A stretch of 64,000 nt of DNA from Nocardioides lacusdianchii. GTDB lineage: Bacteria > Actinomycetota > Actinomycetes > Propionibacteriales > Nocardioidaceae. The notes under the pieces were generated by a model. The model had not been told where the DNA came from. It saw only the letters and a list, made by a program, of their open reading frames with translations, and did not search any database. Numbering within the stretch: position 1 is the stretch's first letter; each line of letters starts with the position of its first letter. This document shows positions 24,685 through 32,747 of this stretch, piece after piece. Location: positions 20,201-84,200 of the forward strand of contig NZ_JADHZD010000015.1 of NCBI RefSeq assembly GCF_020102855.1, given 5' to 3'. The translations under genes were made by a program, and so were the position numbers.

Positions 24685-26580
24685 ATGGCCACCTACGCCA
24701 CCCTGACCGTCAACGCCAAGGAAGTCATCGGCGAGCGATTCACCAACGCCAACGCCTCCGTGTGGGTCGAGCCCGACACCCCCCACGGCCTGATCGTCGT
24801 CGACGGCACCACCATCCGCATCGGCGGCCGCCGCGAGGTGCCCGACGCCTTCGGGATCGTCACCTTCCCCGACCTCGTCACCACCAACAGCGCCGACAAC
24901 CCCCGCCCCTTCGGCTACCGCGTGACCATCGAGTGCGCCCCCACCGGCAGCCGCACAAGGGATCCCGAGACGATCGTCACCAGCAGCTTCCCGCTGACGT
25001 CGAACAAGAACCTCGCGGACATCGACGAGGCTTGGGACAACATCACCGCGCCCCCGTCGTGGCGCTCCGACTTCCGCGACGAGATGGAAGGGCTGCGGGA
25101 CGAGGTTGAGGCCGACCGTGCCTATGTAGAGGCGCGCGTAGTCGACGACCTCGGCACCACAGACGGGCAGACCACGGCCCTCGTTGAGACGCCCAGCAGC
25201 CTAACCACGCAGGCACTCTCATCCCGGTACGCCCGGCAGGACCGCCGCGCCCTCAACGTCAAGGACTTCGGGGCCAAGGGCGACGGCATCACCAACGACT
25301 CACCCGCATTCCAGGCCGCCTTCGATGAAGCAGAGGCACGCGGCGGCGCACGGGTCGACGTCCCAGACGGCACATACAACATCGGCACCGGCCTACAGAT
25401 CGGGTCAAACACGCACCTCGACCTAGACTCCGGTGCCGTGCTCCTCCGAGGAACCAGCGCCTACGCCAACATGATCCGCAACAAAAGCGACGGCAGCATC
25501 GGCGGCTACGACGCATCCAAGAACATCACCATCTCCGGTGGAGTCATCGACGGCAACGGGTTCAACCACACCACCAACTGCACACTGGTCGGATTCGCCC
25601 ACGCCAAGGGGATCACCATCCGGGACATGCGGATGACCAATCTGTCCGGCACTTGGCACTGTGTCGAGCTCAACGGCGTGCAGCACGGCCAGATCCTCAA
25701 CTGCGAATTCGACAACAGCCTTGACGTGTTCTCCACCGAGCTTGTCCAGATCGACCTGATGAAGGACAGCGCGGTCTGGCCCTGGTTCGGACCCTACGAC
25801 AACACCCCGTGCAACAACATCATCGTCTCGGGCTGCTACTTCCACGACTCCACCGCGACCGGGATCGGCTCACACACCAGCGGCACCGCCAGTACCGAAA
25901 TCGTCATCACCAACAACGTCTTCCGTAGCGTCCACTGGGCCATCAAGCCGTGGGACTGGGGCCACCTCGAGATCAGCCGCAACGACATCTTTGAGTGCTT
26001 CGGCGGCATCATTTGGAACGGCGCACCCGCCGCCGTGGTCTCTGATATCGCCATCACGAATAACCGGATGAACCTCAAGCCCGCATCCCAGGGGCGAGGC
26101 ATCGGTGTGATCGGCGGAACGTCTGGCGCAGCGCGGAACATTCGAGCCGTCAACATCTCCAACAACATCATCCGCGAGGCAGGCCGCTACGGCATCGGCG
26201 TGGACTGGGGTACCGGCGCAGTCATCTCGGGGAACGTCATCACGAACACCGGCACCTATGACAACGGCAGCGCGCAGAACCGCATTGCGATCTGGGTCTA
26301 CAACACCAACGACGCCATCGTGCGGGGCAACGTTGTCCGCGACACCAACGTCGGTGGACTACCTGGCACCGTCGTCGCGGATCTTGCCGTAGGCGCCGAC
26401 GCGGGCGGCACCAGCGACACGGTGGTCTCCGACAACATCTTCGCCGGATCGGCGATCGTCAACCAGTCCACCCGCTGCCTCACCACAGGCAACATCATCA
26501 AGGGCGCGCTGACCACCGGAGCAGGCACCACGGGACACAGCAAGGCAGCCAACGTCGTCGCCGGCACCTACGTCCCCTAG
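24685..26580 (+). CDS. Beta-helix tailspike / pectate lyase-like protein
   Basis: A 631-residue receptor-binding protein, probably a trimer with polysaccharide-cleaving activity. Residues 1-110 are an adaptor domain. At 190-215 the tailspike hallmark NVKDFGAKGDGITNDSPAFQ marks the start of a right-handed beta helix (pectate lyase 3 / GH28-like), followed by Asn-rich coils such as NITISGGVIDGNG and ITNNVF up to residue 600. From about 25,100 the GC content and codon use drift from the surrounding phage genes (more ACA, ATC, CTA), suggesting exchange of this host-range module. Confidence 0.88.
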   Translation: MATYATLTVNAKEVIGERFTNANASVWVEPDTPHGLIVVDGTTIRIGGRREVPDAFGIVTFPDLVTTNSADNPRPFGYRVTIECAPTGSRTRDPETIVTSSFPLTSNKNLADIDEAWDNITAPPSWRSDFRDEMEGLRDEVEADRAYVEARVVDDLGTTDGQTTALVETPSSLTTQALSSRYARQDRRALNVKDFGAKGDGITNDSPAFQAAFDEAEARGGARVDVPDGTYNIGTGLQIGSNTHLDLDSGAVLLRGTSAYANMIRNKSDGSIGGYDASKNITISGGVIDGNGFNHTTNCTLVGFAHAKGITIRDMRMTNLSGTWHCVELNGVQHGQILNCEFDNSLDVFSTELVQIDLMKDSAVWPWFGPYDNTPCNNIIVSGCYFHDSTATGIGSHTSGTASTEIVITNNVFRSVHWAIKPWDWGHLEISRNDIFECFGGIIWNGAPAAVVSDIAITNNRMNLKPASQGRGIGVIGGTSGAARNIRAVNISNNIIREAGRYGIGVDWGTGAVISGNVITNTGTYDNGSAQNRIAIWVYNTNDAIVRGNVVRDTNVGGLPGTVVADLAVGADAGGTSDTVVSDNIFAGSAIVNQSTRCLTTGNIIKGALTTGAGTTGHSKAANVVAGTYVP

Positions 26581-26771
26581 CTCCCGGCGGACCTCTCGCG
26601 CTCTCGGCGACGGTCGAAGAGGGCTGCGGCAACAAACCCGGTCGCCACGATAACCCAGTAGCCCGGGAACGTCGTCAGGTTGCTCGGCGGACCGAACTCG
26701 ACGCGCGCCCAGGCCACAACAAGCCAAAGCGTCGTCATCCGATACCGCCACAACCACCCCAAGAAGAACAC
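26577..26771 (-). CDS. Small minus-strand membrane protein
   Basis: A 64-residue frame from GTG 26771 (ATG 26738 is an alternative start). It has one membrane segment (FPGYWVIVATGFVAAALF) followed by a basic tail (DRRRERERS), a plausible single-pass or hairpin protein. It is tail-to-tail with the tailspike gene, sharing its last 4 bases. A small membrane protein expressed from the prophage right end could be an accessory (superinfection exclusion type) gene, but this is speculation. Confidence 0.45.
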   Translation of the reverse strand: MFFLGWLWRYRMTTLWLVVAWARVEFGPPSNLTTFPGYWVIVATGFVAAALFDRRRERERSAGS

Positions 26772-26811
26772 CGCCGCACGCTACCTCGGCGCGCTCCCGC
26801 AACACCAACAC

Positions 26812-26854
26812 GGCCCCGGTCGTCGTCCTCATCCCGAGGGCGACGACCGGGGCC
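26812..26854. terminator. Strong bidirectional hairpin after tailspike
   Basis: GGCCCCGGTCGTCG (26812-26825) pairs exactly with CGACGACCGGGGCC (26841-26854); inside, CCTC (26827-26830) pairs with GAGG (26836-26839) and T26826 with G26840. The result is a 19-bp stem with a 5-base loop followed by TGTTCTGCGTTGT on the + strand. It is well placed to end late transcription before the accessory right end. Confidence 0.8.
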
Positions 26855-26892
26855 TGTTCTGCGTTGTCGCACCCGGCGCGCACACTGGCGCC

Positions 26893-27240
26893 ATGGCAGG
26901 CGGCATGACTCCCGGGGGACGCGAGACCCTCGCGCAGCGCACCCAGACCACCCGCGAGCGCGAGGCCGCTCGGCGCTACGGCCACGGCACGTCCGACTTC
27001 CACGGCACACCACCGGCGCCCTGGGCCGACGCCCTCACCGACGCCACGCCCGCCGACCATCCGCCGCCGGTCAAGCACTGCTGGTACGACGGACCACGAG
27101 GCCGACAGCCCGCCCTCCTCCTCGGCTGGCGCAACACCGGCGGCCACTACGACGGCCGCATCGCCGTCGCCGCCCCCGAACCCGACGGCTGGGCCATCGT
27201 CGAGATGTGGGTCAGCCAGGGGATGCTCTCCCCCGCTTGA
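26893..27240 (+). CDS. Hypothetical protein, prophage right end
   Basis: A 115-residue protein from ATG 26893. The N-terminal 45 residues are charged and probably disordered; the C-terminal half (VKHCWYDGPRGRQPALLLGWRNT, then AIVEMWVS) is compact and rich in aromatic residues, resembling small actinobacterial phage proteins of unknown function. It converges with the HTH gene on the other strand, overlapping by 29 bases. Confidence 0.6.
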   Translation: MAGGMTPGGRETLAQRTQTTREREAARRYGHGTSDFHGTPPAPWADALTDATPADHPPPVKHCWYDGPRGRQPALLLGWRNTGGHYDGRIAVAAPEPDGWAIVEMWVSQGMLSPA

Positions 27241-27622
27241 CCTCGTCCGCACGCTTCACCAGCTCGAGGTGATCGCGGCGGAACCACCTGCGCCTGTCGT
27301 GCACCACGCTTGGCAGCCGCCCGCGCCGCGCGCGCACCTTCACCGCCTCGGGCCCGACGCCCATCACGACGCCCGCCTCGCGGGCGAGGAGCCAGTCGTG
27401 CTCGTCGTCCGGCGGCACCGGCCCCGACGGCTTCACCGCGCGCCGCGCTTCGGCCGCGGCAGCGCGCACGCCGGCGAGCTCGAGCACAGCAGCGCGGGAC
27501 AGCGACGGCCGCTCTCTCCTCGCAACCAGGTCGCCGCGGCGCAGCATCTTCGGGATCAGGCTCGGGTGCACGCCCAACAGACGCGCGGCCTCGCGCTGCG
27601 TGATCCATCCCGAATCGGACAC
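27212..27622 (-). CDS. Tandem helix-turn-helix DNA-binding protein
   Basis: A 136-residue protein from GTG 27622 with two MerR/excisionase-like HTH units. The first is residues 5-50 (WITQREAARLLGVHPSLIPKM, then a wing at RGDLVARRER). The second is residues 75-125 (DWLLAREAGVVMGVGPEAVKV, then RGRLPSVVHDRRRWFRRDHL). Tandem units suggest binding to an extended site. As the only convincing regulator at the att end it is a candidate excisionase or accessory regulator. It is read against the late genes. Confidence 0.7.
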   Translation of the reverse strand: MSDSGWITQREAARLLGVHPSLIPKMLRRGDLVARRERPSLSRAAVLELAGVRAAAAEARRAVKPSGPVPPDDEHDWLLAREAGVVMGVGPEAVKVRARRGRLPSVVHDRRRWFRRDHLELVKRADEVKRGRASPG

Positions 27623-27668
27623 GACGGCAGGCTAGCGCTGTCGGTGGCCCCACCTACGGTCCTGCGGC

Positions 27669-27941
27669 ATGGGGACACTGACTGAGGACGACAAGGCCGT
27701 GCTCGACTTCGAGCGCCACTGGTGGAAGTACGCCGGCGCCAAGGAGCAAGCCATCCGGGACACGTTCGACTGCTCGTCGACGCGGCACTACCAGCGCGTC
27801 AACGCGCTCATCGACCGGCCCGAGGCCCTGGCGTACGACCCGCTCCTCGTACGCCGCCTCCGCCGCCTCCGCGACGCCCGCGCGCGACAGCGCTCTGCGC
27901 GCCGCCTCGACGTCGACGTCGACGAGCAGCTCGACGCCTGA
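27669..27941 (+). CDS. DUF3263 family protein
   Basis: A 90-residue protein starting ATG 27669, divergent from the tandem-HTH gene. Its sequence follows the actinobacterial DUF3263 pattern closely: VLDFERHWWKYAGAKEQAIRDTF, then RHYQRVNALIDRPEALAYDPLLV and a basic RRLRRLRDARARQRS tail. The family is helical and looks like a small sigma-factor- or HTH-type DNA-binding protein, but its function is not established. Here it is the last gene before the att site. Confidence 0.8.
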   Translation: MGTLTEDDKAVLDFERHWWKYAGAKEQAIRDTFDCSSTRHYQRVNALIDRPEALAYDPLLVRRLRRLRDARARQRSARRLDVDVDEQLDA

Positions 27942-27943
27942 CG

Positions 27944-28055
27944 TGGGGCAGAACATGGGGCAGCCACAAGATCGACGCCGCTACACCCCACTTCGGTTCG
28001 GGACCCCGACTCACGCTCAGCCACGCTCAACCTGAGCGCGCCCACACACCCCACT
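27944..28055. repeat. Cluster of short repeats next to att site
   Basis: The non-coding segment before the tRNA fragment holds three pairs of direct repeats: TGGGGCAG at 27944 and 27956 (12 bases apart), ACACCCCACT at 27983 and 28046, and CACGCTCA at 28012 and 28022 (10 bases apart). CGCTCA-ACC-TGAGCG (28024-28038) is a short inverted repeat. Such clusters beside a phage core site resemble integrase or excisionase arm sites. Confidence 0.5.
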
Positions 28056-28078
28056 GCACCCCGCCCCAGAGGCCGGAT

Positions 28079-28122
28079 CGGATTATGAGTCCTCTGCTCT
28101 GACCGACTGAGCTACCGCCCCT
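28079..28122 (-). other. 5' half of CAU tRNA gene at prophage junction
   Basis: On the minus strand from 28121 to 28079 the sequence gives acceptor strand GGGGCGG, D-arm GCTC-AGTCGGTCA-GAGC, anticodon stem GAGGA and loop CTCATAA (anticodon CAU, Met or Ile2), then TCC. After that the match to a tRNA stops: the anticodon stem cannot close fully and no T-arm (GGTTCGA type) or CCGCCCC acceptor strand follows. The 5' half is therefore host DNA and the rest has been replaced by prophage sequence, making this the right att junction. Confidence 0.7.
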
Positions 28123-28133
28123 CGGTGCGCACC

Positions 28134-29108
28134 CTATGCGAGGGGGATCTCGACCTCGTACATGTGCTCGACGACACGGAACCCCATCGCGGTGTTCGTG
28201 CGGTGCATCGCGGTGTTCGACGGGGCGGTCCAGGTGTGGACGAGCGTGATGGACGGCGGCAGGGCGGCGTACGCGGCGGCCTTCAGCGCGCCGCCGAGCC
28301 GATGGCCGCGGTGCGAGGGCATGACGAGCGTGTCGTCCTGCCACGCGTGGTCGGCACCGTGGGGCACGAACAGGAGCGAGTAGCCGCCGAGGACGCCGTC
28401 GGACCGGCGGCGGGCGGCGGCCACCCGGACGTCGTACGAGCGGGCGAGGCGCTCCTCGGAAGCGGCGAGCCTGGCGTCGTCGAGGACCGTGGTCTCGACG
28501 TCGAGCTCTCCGGCCGGGACGTCGGCGTTCATCTGGTTGCGCATGGCGAGGTAGTGCTCGCGGTGCTCGTCGGGGCAGCGACCGCGCCAGGTGACGAGCT
28601 CGTAGTCCGGGTGGATCCCGAGCGGGGCGACGGGCAGGTCCGCGACGAGGTGGTCCTCGCGGTGCTTCTCGACCGCGCCCATCGCCGTGGCGAAGTCGAA
28701 GCCTGCCCCGGCGACGGCGAGGTCGACGCTGACCTCGCCTCCCGCCCGGGTCCGACCGGCCGCCCGAGCGCGGTCGGCCAGGACGTGCCACAGCGCGCGG
28801 CCGACCCCGCGTCTGCGGTGCTCGGGCAGCACGTGGACCTCGGCCCACCCGAGGTCGAGGTTCTCCGCGAGCGGGAGCTCGAGCTCGGCCACGCCGACCA
28901 GCCGGTCGCCGTCGTGCGCCTCCCAGCGGACGCGCTCAGCGTACGGCCCCGGCTGCGTGGCGGAGACCTCGAAGGCGTCGAACGCCTGGAGGAGGGCGTA
29001 CGGACGGTCGGCCCGGGCGGACCGGTCCTGGACGTCGTACCAGCGGCGGCGGGCGTCGGGGTCGGTCACGTCGAGCTCGCGGATGTCCACCGGCCCATCC
29101 GACCCCAC
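28134..29108 (-). CDS. Tandem GNAT-family acetyltransferase
   Basis: A 324-residue protein with two acetyl-CoA-dependent N-acetyltransferase domains. The first carries the pyrophosphate-binding motif EHRRRGVGRALW at residues 97-108. The second repeats it near residue 260 (SHRGHRLGGALKAAAY), followed by NTAMHRTNTAMGFRVVEH, the typical C-terminal strand. Tandem GNATs include mycothiol synthase, but specific features of that enzyme are not evident, so the substrate is unknown. It is the first host gene next to the prophage, ending 12 bases from the tRNA fragment. Confidence 0.85.
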   Translation of the reverse strand: MGSDGPVDIRELDVTDPDARRRWYDVQDRSARADRPYALLQAFDAFEVSATQPGPYAERVRWEAHDGDRLVGVAELELPLAENLDLGWAEVHVLPEHRRRGVGRALWHVLADRARAAGRTRAGGEVSVDLAVAGAGFDFATAMGAVEKHREDHLVADLPVAPLGIHPDYELVTWRGRCPDEHREHYLAMRNQMNADVPAGELDVETTVLDDARLAASEERLARSYDVRVAAARRRSDGVLGGYSLLFVPHGADHAWQDDTLVMPSHRGHRLGGALKAAAYAALPPSITLVHTWTAPSNTAMHRTNTAMGFRVVEHMYEVEIPLA

Positions 29109-29200
29109 CCGCGCGACCGGGACAACCGGATATCGGGTTCGGCTCCACGCCCGCGACGGGTCGTGGGACAGTGGGCCGTCTCGGGATGGGAGGACCTCGG

Positions 29201-30649
29201 GTGGCCAAGGACCGCGCAGAGCTGCTGAGCCCGTCGCAGCGTCACCTGGTGACGCGCTTCGGCTACGGCGTCGACGCCACCCTCGCCCAGGACGTACGCC
29301 GTGCCGGTGGCGCGCAGGCGTGGTTCGAGCGCCAGCTCACCCGTCCCGGCGCGGTCCCCGATCGCGGTGCCGAGCAGGTGCGCGGCTGGTGGCCCGACCT
29401 CGACCGGGAGCCCGCCGACCTCTGGCAGCGCCAGGTCCAGGAGGTCCGCGGCGGCTGGCAGGTGATGGAGGACTACGGCCGCTGGCTCCTCGTGCGTCGG
29501 ATCCGCACCCGCCGCCCGGTGCTCGAGAAGATGACCGAGTTCTGGGAGGCCATGCTGCACGTGCCGGTGAGCGGTGACGCCCACTTCACCTGGCGTGTCG
29601 ACTACGGCGACACGATCCGGCGCCACGCGCTCGGTCGCTTCGACCAGATGCTCGTCGAGACCACGACGCACCCGGCGATGCTGATCTTCCTGTCGGCGGC
29701 CACCTCCACCAAGCGCGCGCCCAACGAGAACCTGGGCCGCGAGCTGCTGGAGCTGCACACCCTCGGCGCGGGCAACTACACCGAGGACGACGTCAAGGCC
29801 TCGTCGCGGATCCTGACCGGCTGGCACGTCGACCTGTGGAAGACGTGGGCCGCGTCCTACGTCGAGGACGACCACTGGACCGGCACCGTGCAGGTCCGCG
29901 GCTTCCGCGACAAGAACCGGAAGGCCGACGGACGCCGCCTGACCAGGGACTACCTGCGCTACCTCGCGCACCACCCGGACACCGCGCACCGGATCGCCGA
30001 GCGGCTCGCGACCAAGTTCGTCCGCGACGACCCGCCGGCCTCGCTGGTCAGACGACTGGCGAAGGTCTACCTCACGAACGACACCGCGATCGTGCCGGTG
30101 CTGCAGGCGCTCGTGGCGAGCAAGGAGTTCCGGTCCTCGGCCGGCAAGAAGCTGCGCGACCCCAGCGAGGACGTCGTGGCGACCTATCGCGCCCTCGGTG
30201 TCGACGTGGGCCGCCCGTCGGAGAACGACTCCGGCGCCAACGCCATGCTCTGGCAGGCCTCCGGCCTGGGGCTGTCGCCGCACGCCTGGCCGCGACCCGA
30301 CGGCACGCCCGTGACCGACGCGGTCTGGGCCTCGCCGTCGCGGGCGCTCGGGTCGATGAGCATGCACTGGTCGATGGCCGGCGGCTGGTGGCCCACCACC
30401 GACCTCCGCTACCGCAAGCCCGCTGCCTGGGTGCCGGCGAAGAAGCCGGTCAGGTTCGAGGACCTCGTCGACGACGTGTGCCGCGACCTGCTCCACCGAC
30501 GCGCGACGAGGTCCATGGTCGAGACCGCGTCCCTGGCGACGGGCTGTCGCCGCCGGGAGAAGATCGACCGCGAGCACGACCTCTACCGATGGGGATTCCC
30601 CCGGCTGCTCGCCGCGGTCCTCGACTCCCCCGACCACCTGGGGTGCTGA
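29201..30649 (+). CDS. DUF1800 family protein
   Basis: A 482-residue protein of the DUF1800 family, widespread and always paired with a DUF1501 gene. Conserved features are the N-terminal HLVTRFGYG, EKMTEFWEAMLHV, the metal-like PNENLGRELLELHTLGAGNYTEDDV region (residues 180-205) and TGWH. GTG 29201 is chosen because GGGAGG at 29188-29193 is correctly spaced; an upstream in-frame ATG has no such site. The next gene starts one base after the stop. The pair is probably exported or envelope-associated; biochemical role unknown. Confidence 0.9.
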   Translation: MAKDRAELLSPSQRHLVTRFGYGVDATLAQDVRRAGGAQAWFERQLTRPGAVPDRGAEQVRGWWPDLDREPADLWQRQVQEVRGGWQVMEDYGRWLLVRRIRTRRPVLEKMTEFWEAMLHVPVSGDAHFTWRVDYGDTIRRHALGRFDQMLVETTTHPAMLIFLSAATSTKRAPNENLGRELLELHTLGAGNYTEDDVKASSRILTGWHVDLWKTWAASYVEDDHWTGTVQVRGFRDKNRKADGRRLTRDYLRYLAHHPDTAHRIAERLATKFVRDDPPASLVRRLAKVYLTNDTAIVPVLQALVASKEFRSSAGKKLRDPSEDVVATYRALGVDVGRPSENDSGANAMLWQASGLGLSPHAWPRPDGTPVTDAVWASPSRALGSMSMHWSMAGGWWPTTDLRYRKPAAWVPAKKPVRFEDLVDDVCRDLLHRRATRSMVETASLATGCRRREKIDREHDLYRWGFPRLLAAVLDSPDHLGC

Positions 30650-30650
30650 C

Positions 30651-31955
30651 ATGACGACCCACGGACCCACCTCATCTGCCTCCGGCTCCGCCCCTGCCTG
30701 CGGCTGCCCCGACTACGACGAGGCCCGCCTGGCGCTCAGCCGTCGCGCGTTCCTCGGTGGGACCGTCCTGGCCGGGGGTGCGATCGCGCTCGGCTCCGGG
30801 CTCACCGGCTCGGGACCGCAGGCGTACGCCGTCGCCGGGCGCACCGCGGCCGGCCTGGCCTCGACGACCGGCTCGGTGCTGGTGCTCCTGTCGCTGCGCG
30901 GCGCCGCCGACGGGCTGTCGCTGGTGGTGCCGCACGGCGACCCCGCCTACTACGCCGCGCGCCCGCGCATCGGCGTACCCCGCACGGCGCTGCTGGCGCC
31001 GGACGCCATGTTCGGCCTGCACCCCGCCCTCGCGCCGCTCCTGCCGATGTGGAACGCCGGCACCCTCGCTGCCGTGCACGCCACCGGGATGGCGAGCCCG
31101 AACCGCTCCCACTTCGCGGCGATGGAGGCCATCGAGGACGCGGCGCCGGGGTCGACGGCCCGCAACGGCTGGCTCAACCGCCTCCTGGGCGAGCTGCCCA
31201 GGGCCTCTCCCCTGCAGGGCACCGCGATGGGCAACCAGGTGCCGACGTCGCTCTTCGGCACGAACCCCGCTTTCGTGGTCGGCCGGGTCGACCAGGCCGA
31301 GGTGGCCGGCGCGGACGACGACGGGCGCCGGCTGCGGGCGCTCCAGCACGCGTGGAAGGGCCGCTCGCCGATGGGCCGTGCCGTACGCGACGCGATCGCG
31401 GGCGCCGAGACCTTCGGCGCTGCCCGCGACCTGCCCGCCGGCAGCCCCGCCACCGCCTATCCGGGCAGCCAGCTGGGCAAGGCGCTCTCCGACGTCTCGC
31501 GGATCGTCCGCTCCGGCGTCGGCGCCGAGGTGATCACCGTCGACCAGGGCGACTGGGACATGCACACCGACCTCGGCACCCTCGAGTGGGGCGAGATGAA
31601 GCGCAACGCCGGCGACCTCGCCTCCTCGATCGCCGCCTTCTTCGCCGACCTCGGGCCGGCAGCCGACCGCGTCACGCTCGTGACGCTGAGCGAGTTCGGC
31701 CGGCGGGTCAAGGAGAACGACGACTACGGCACCGACCACGGCTTCGGCAACGTGATGTTCGTGGCCGGCGCGGGCGTGCGCGGCGGGCGCTACCTCGGCT
31801 CCTGGCCCGGGCTCACCGACGCCCTCGACGCCGACCTGCTCGTGACCACCGACTACCGCAGCGTGCTCACCGAGGTCGTCACCCGCCGCTTCGGCGTCTC
31901 CGTCGGGCAGGTCTTCCCGGGCTTCGCGCCGCAGGCGGTCGGCGTCATGGCCTGA
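30651..31955 (+). CDS. DUF1501 family protein, Tat-exported
   Basis: A 434-residue protein with a twin-arginine signal: residues 30-35 are SRRAFL, followed by a Gly/Ala-rich hydrophobic core to about 58. The mature part belongs to DUF1501, an alkaline phosphatase/sulfatase-like fold (LSLRGAADGLSLVVPHGDPAYY; MASPNRSHFAAMEAIE; VTLSEFGRRVKEN; TDHGFGNVMFV). It is coupled to the DUF1800 gene, so both likely act outside the membrane. The substrate is unknown. Confidence 0.9.
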   Translation: MTTHGPTSSASGSAPACGCPDYDEARLALSRRAFLGGTVLAGGAIALGSGLTGSGPQAYAVAGRTAAGLASTTGSVLVLLSLRGAADGLSLVVPHGDPAYYAARPRIGVPRTALLAPDAMFGLHPALAPLLPMWNAGTLAAVHATGMASPNRSHFAAMEAIEDAAPGSTARNGWLNRLLGELPRASPLQGTAMGNQVPTSLFGTNPAFVVGRVDQAEVAGADDDGRRLRALQHAWKGRSPMGRAVRDAIAGAETFGAARDLPAGSPATAYPGSQLGKALSDVSRIVRSGVGAEVITVDQGDWDMHTDLGTLEWGEMKRNAGDLASSIAAFFADLGPAADRVTLVTLSEFGRRVKENDDYGTDHGFGNVMFVAGAGVRGGRYLGSWPGLTDALDADLLVTTDYRSVLTEVVTRRFGVSVGQVFPGFAPQAVGVMA

Positions 31956-31996
31956 CGAGGGCAGACACGCGCGGTCGCGGGTGCGATGCTCGGACC

Positions 31997-32737
31997 ATGA
32001 GCGACGCACCCCGTCTCGAGCCCCTCCCCGAGGACTGGGAGACCGCCCTCTTCGTGGTCGCCCACCCCGACGACATCGAGTACGGCGCCGCGGCGGCCGT
32101 GGCGGGGTGGACCGGCCAGGGCAAGCGGGTCGTCTACTGCATGGTGACCAGCGGCGAGGCGGGCATCGACGGGCTCCACCCCGACGAGTGCGGCCCGCTG
32201 CGCGAGGCCGAGGAGATCGCGTCAGCGCGCGCCGTCGGCGTGGACGAGGTGGAGTTCCTGCGACTGCCGGACGGGATCCTGGAGTACGGCGTCGCGCTGC
32301 GCCGCTCGATCGCCGAGGTCGTCCGACGCCACCGCCCCGACGTCGCGCTGACGATCAACTTCCGCGAGACCTTCGGCGGGACCAACCTCAACCAGGCCGA
32401 CCACATCGCGGTGGGCCGGGCGTTGCTGGACGCCGTACGCGATGCCGGCAACCGCTGGGTCTTCCCCGAGCAGCTCACCGACGGCCTCGAGCCGTGGGGC
32501 GGCGTGCGCGCCGTGTGGGCGGGCGGCTCCCCCGACGCCACGCACGCCGTCGACGTCACCCAGACGTTCGACGCCGGAGTGGCCTCGCTGAAGGAGCACC
32601 GGGCCTACATCGAGGGGCTCGGCTGGGAGGGGTGGGACCCCGAGGAGTTCCTCGACGGCATCCTGCGCGGCGGCGGACAGGGGCTCGGCGTCACCCACGC
32701 CGCGACGTTCGAGGTGTTCCCGCTCGGGTGGGGCTGA
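31997..32737 (+). CDS. PIG-L family deacetylase
   Basis: A 246-residue zinc-dependent deacetylase-like protein. The signature AHPDD is at residues 22-26 and the third metal ligand is in LNQADHIAVG near 135. The family includes MshB (mycothiol biosynthesis), Mca (mycothiol S-conjugate amidase) and other N-acetyl-sugar deacetylases; at 246 residues it is shorter than MshB and Mca, so it is probably a separate deacetylase. ATG 31997 lies 41 bases after the DUF1501 stop. Confidence 0.88.
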   Translation: MSDAPRLEPLPEDWETALFVVAHPDDIEYGAAAAVAGWTGQGKRVVYCMVTSGEAGIDGLHPDECGPLREAEEIASARAVGVDEVEFLRLPDGILEYGVALRRSIAEVVRRHRPDVALTINFRETFGGTNLNQADHIAVGRALLDAVRDAGNRWVFPEQLTDGLEPWGGVRAVWAGGSPDATHAVDVTQTFDAGVASLKEHRAYIEGLGWEGWDPEEFLDGILRGGGQGLGVTHAATFEVFPLGWG

Positions 32738-32747
32738 GCCGTCGGCG

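Larger units (their letters stand above)
1..28079. mobile_element. Siphovirus-type prophage (right-hand part)
   Basis: A co-oriented late gene cluster runs through this segment in the standard siphovirus order: terminase, portal, protease, capsid, connectors, tail tube, chaperone, tape measure, tail tip, lysis, tailspike. It stops at 28,079 against the 5' half of a tRNA gene on the minus strand, which marks the right junction. The left end, integrase, repressor and replication genes lie outside the window. Open reading frames of the late cluster are intact apart from one predicted programmed frameshift, so the particle genes look functional. Ordinary host genes start at 28,134. Confidence 0.93.

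Noticed and set aside
28079..28122. Complete functional tRNA gene
   Set aside because: No T-arm or matching 3' acceptor strand follows the anticodon loop on the minus strand.
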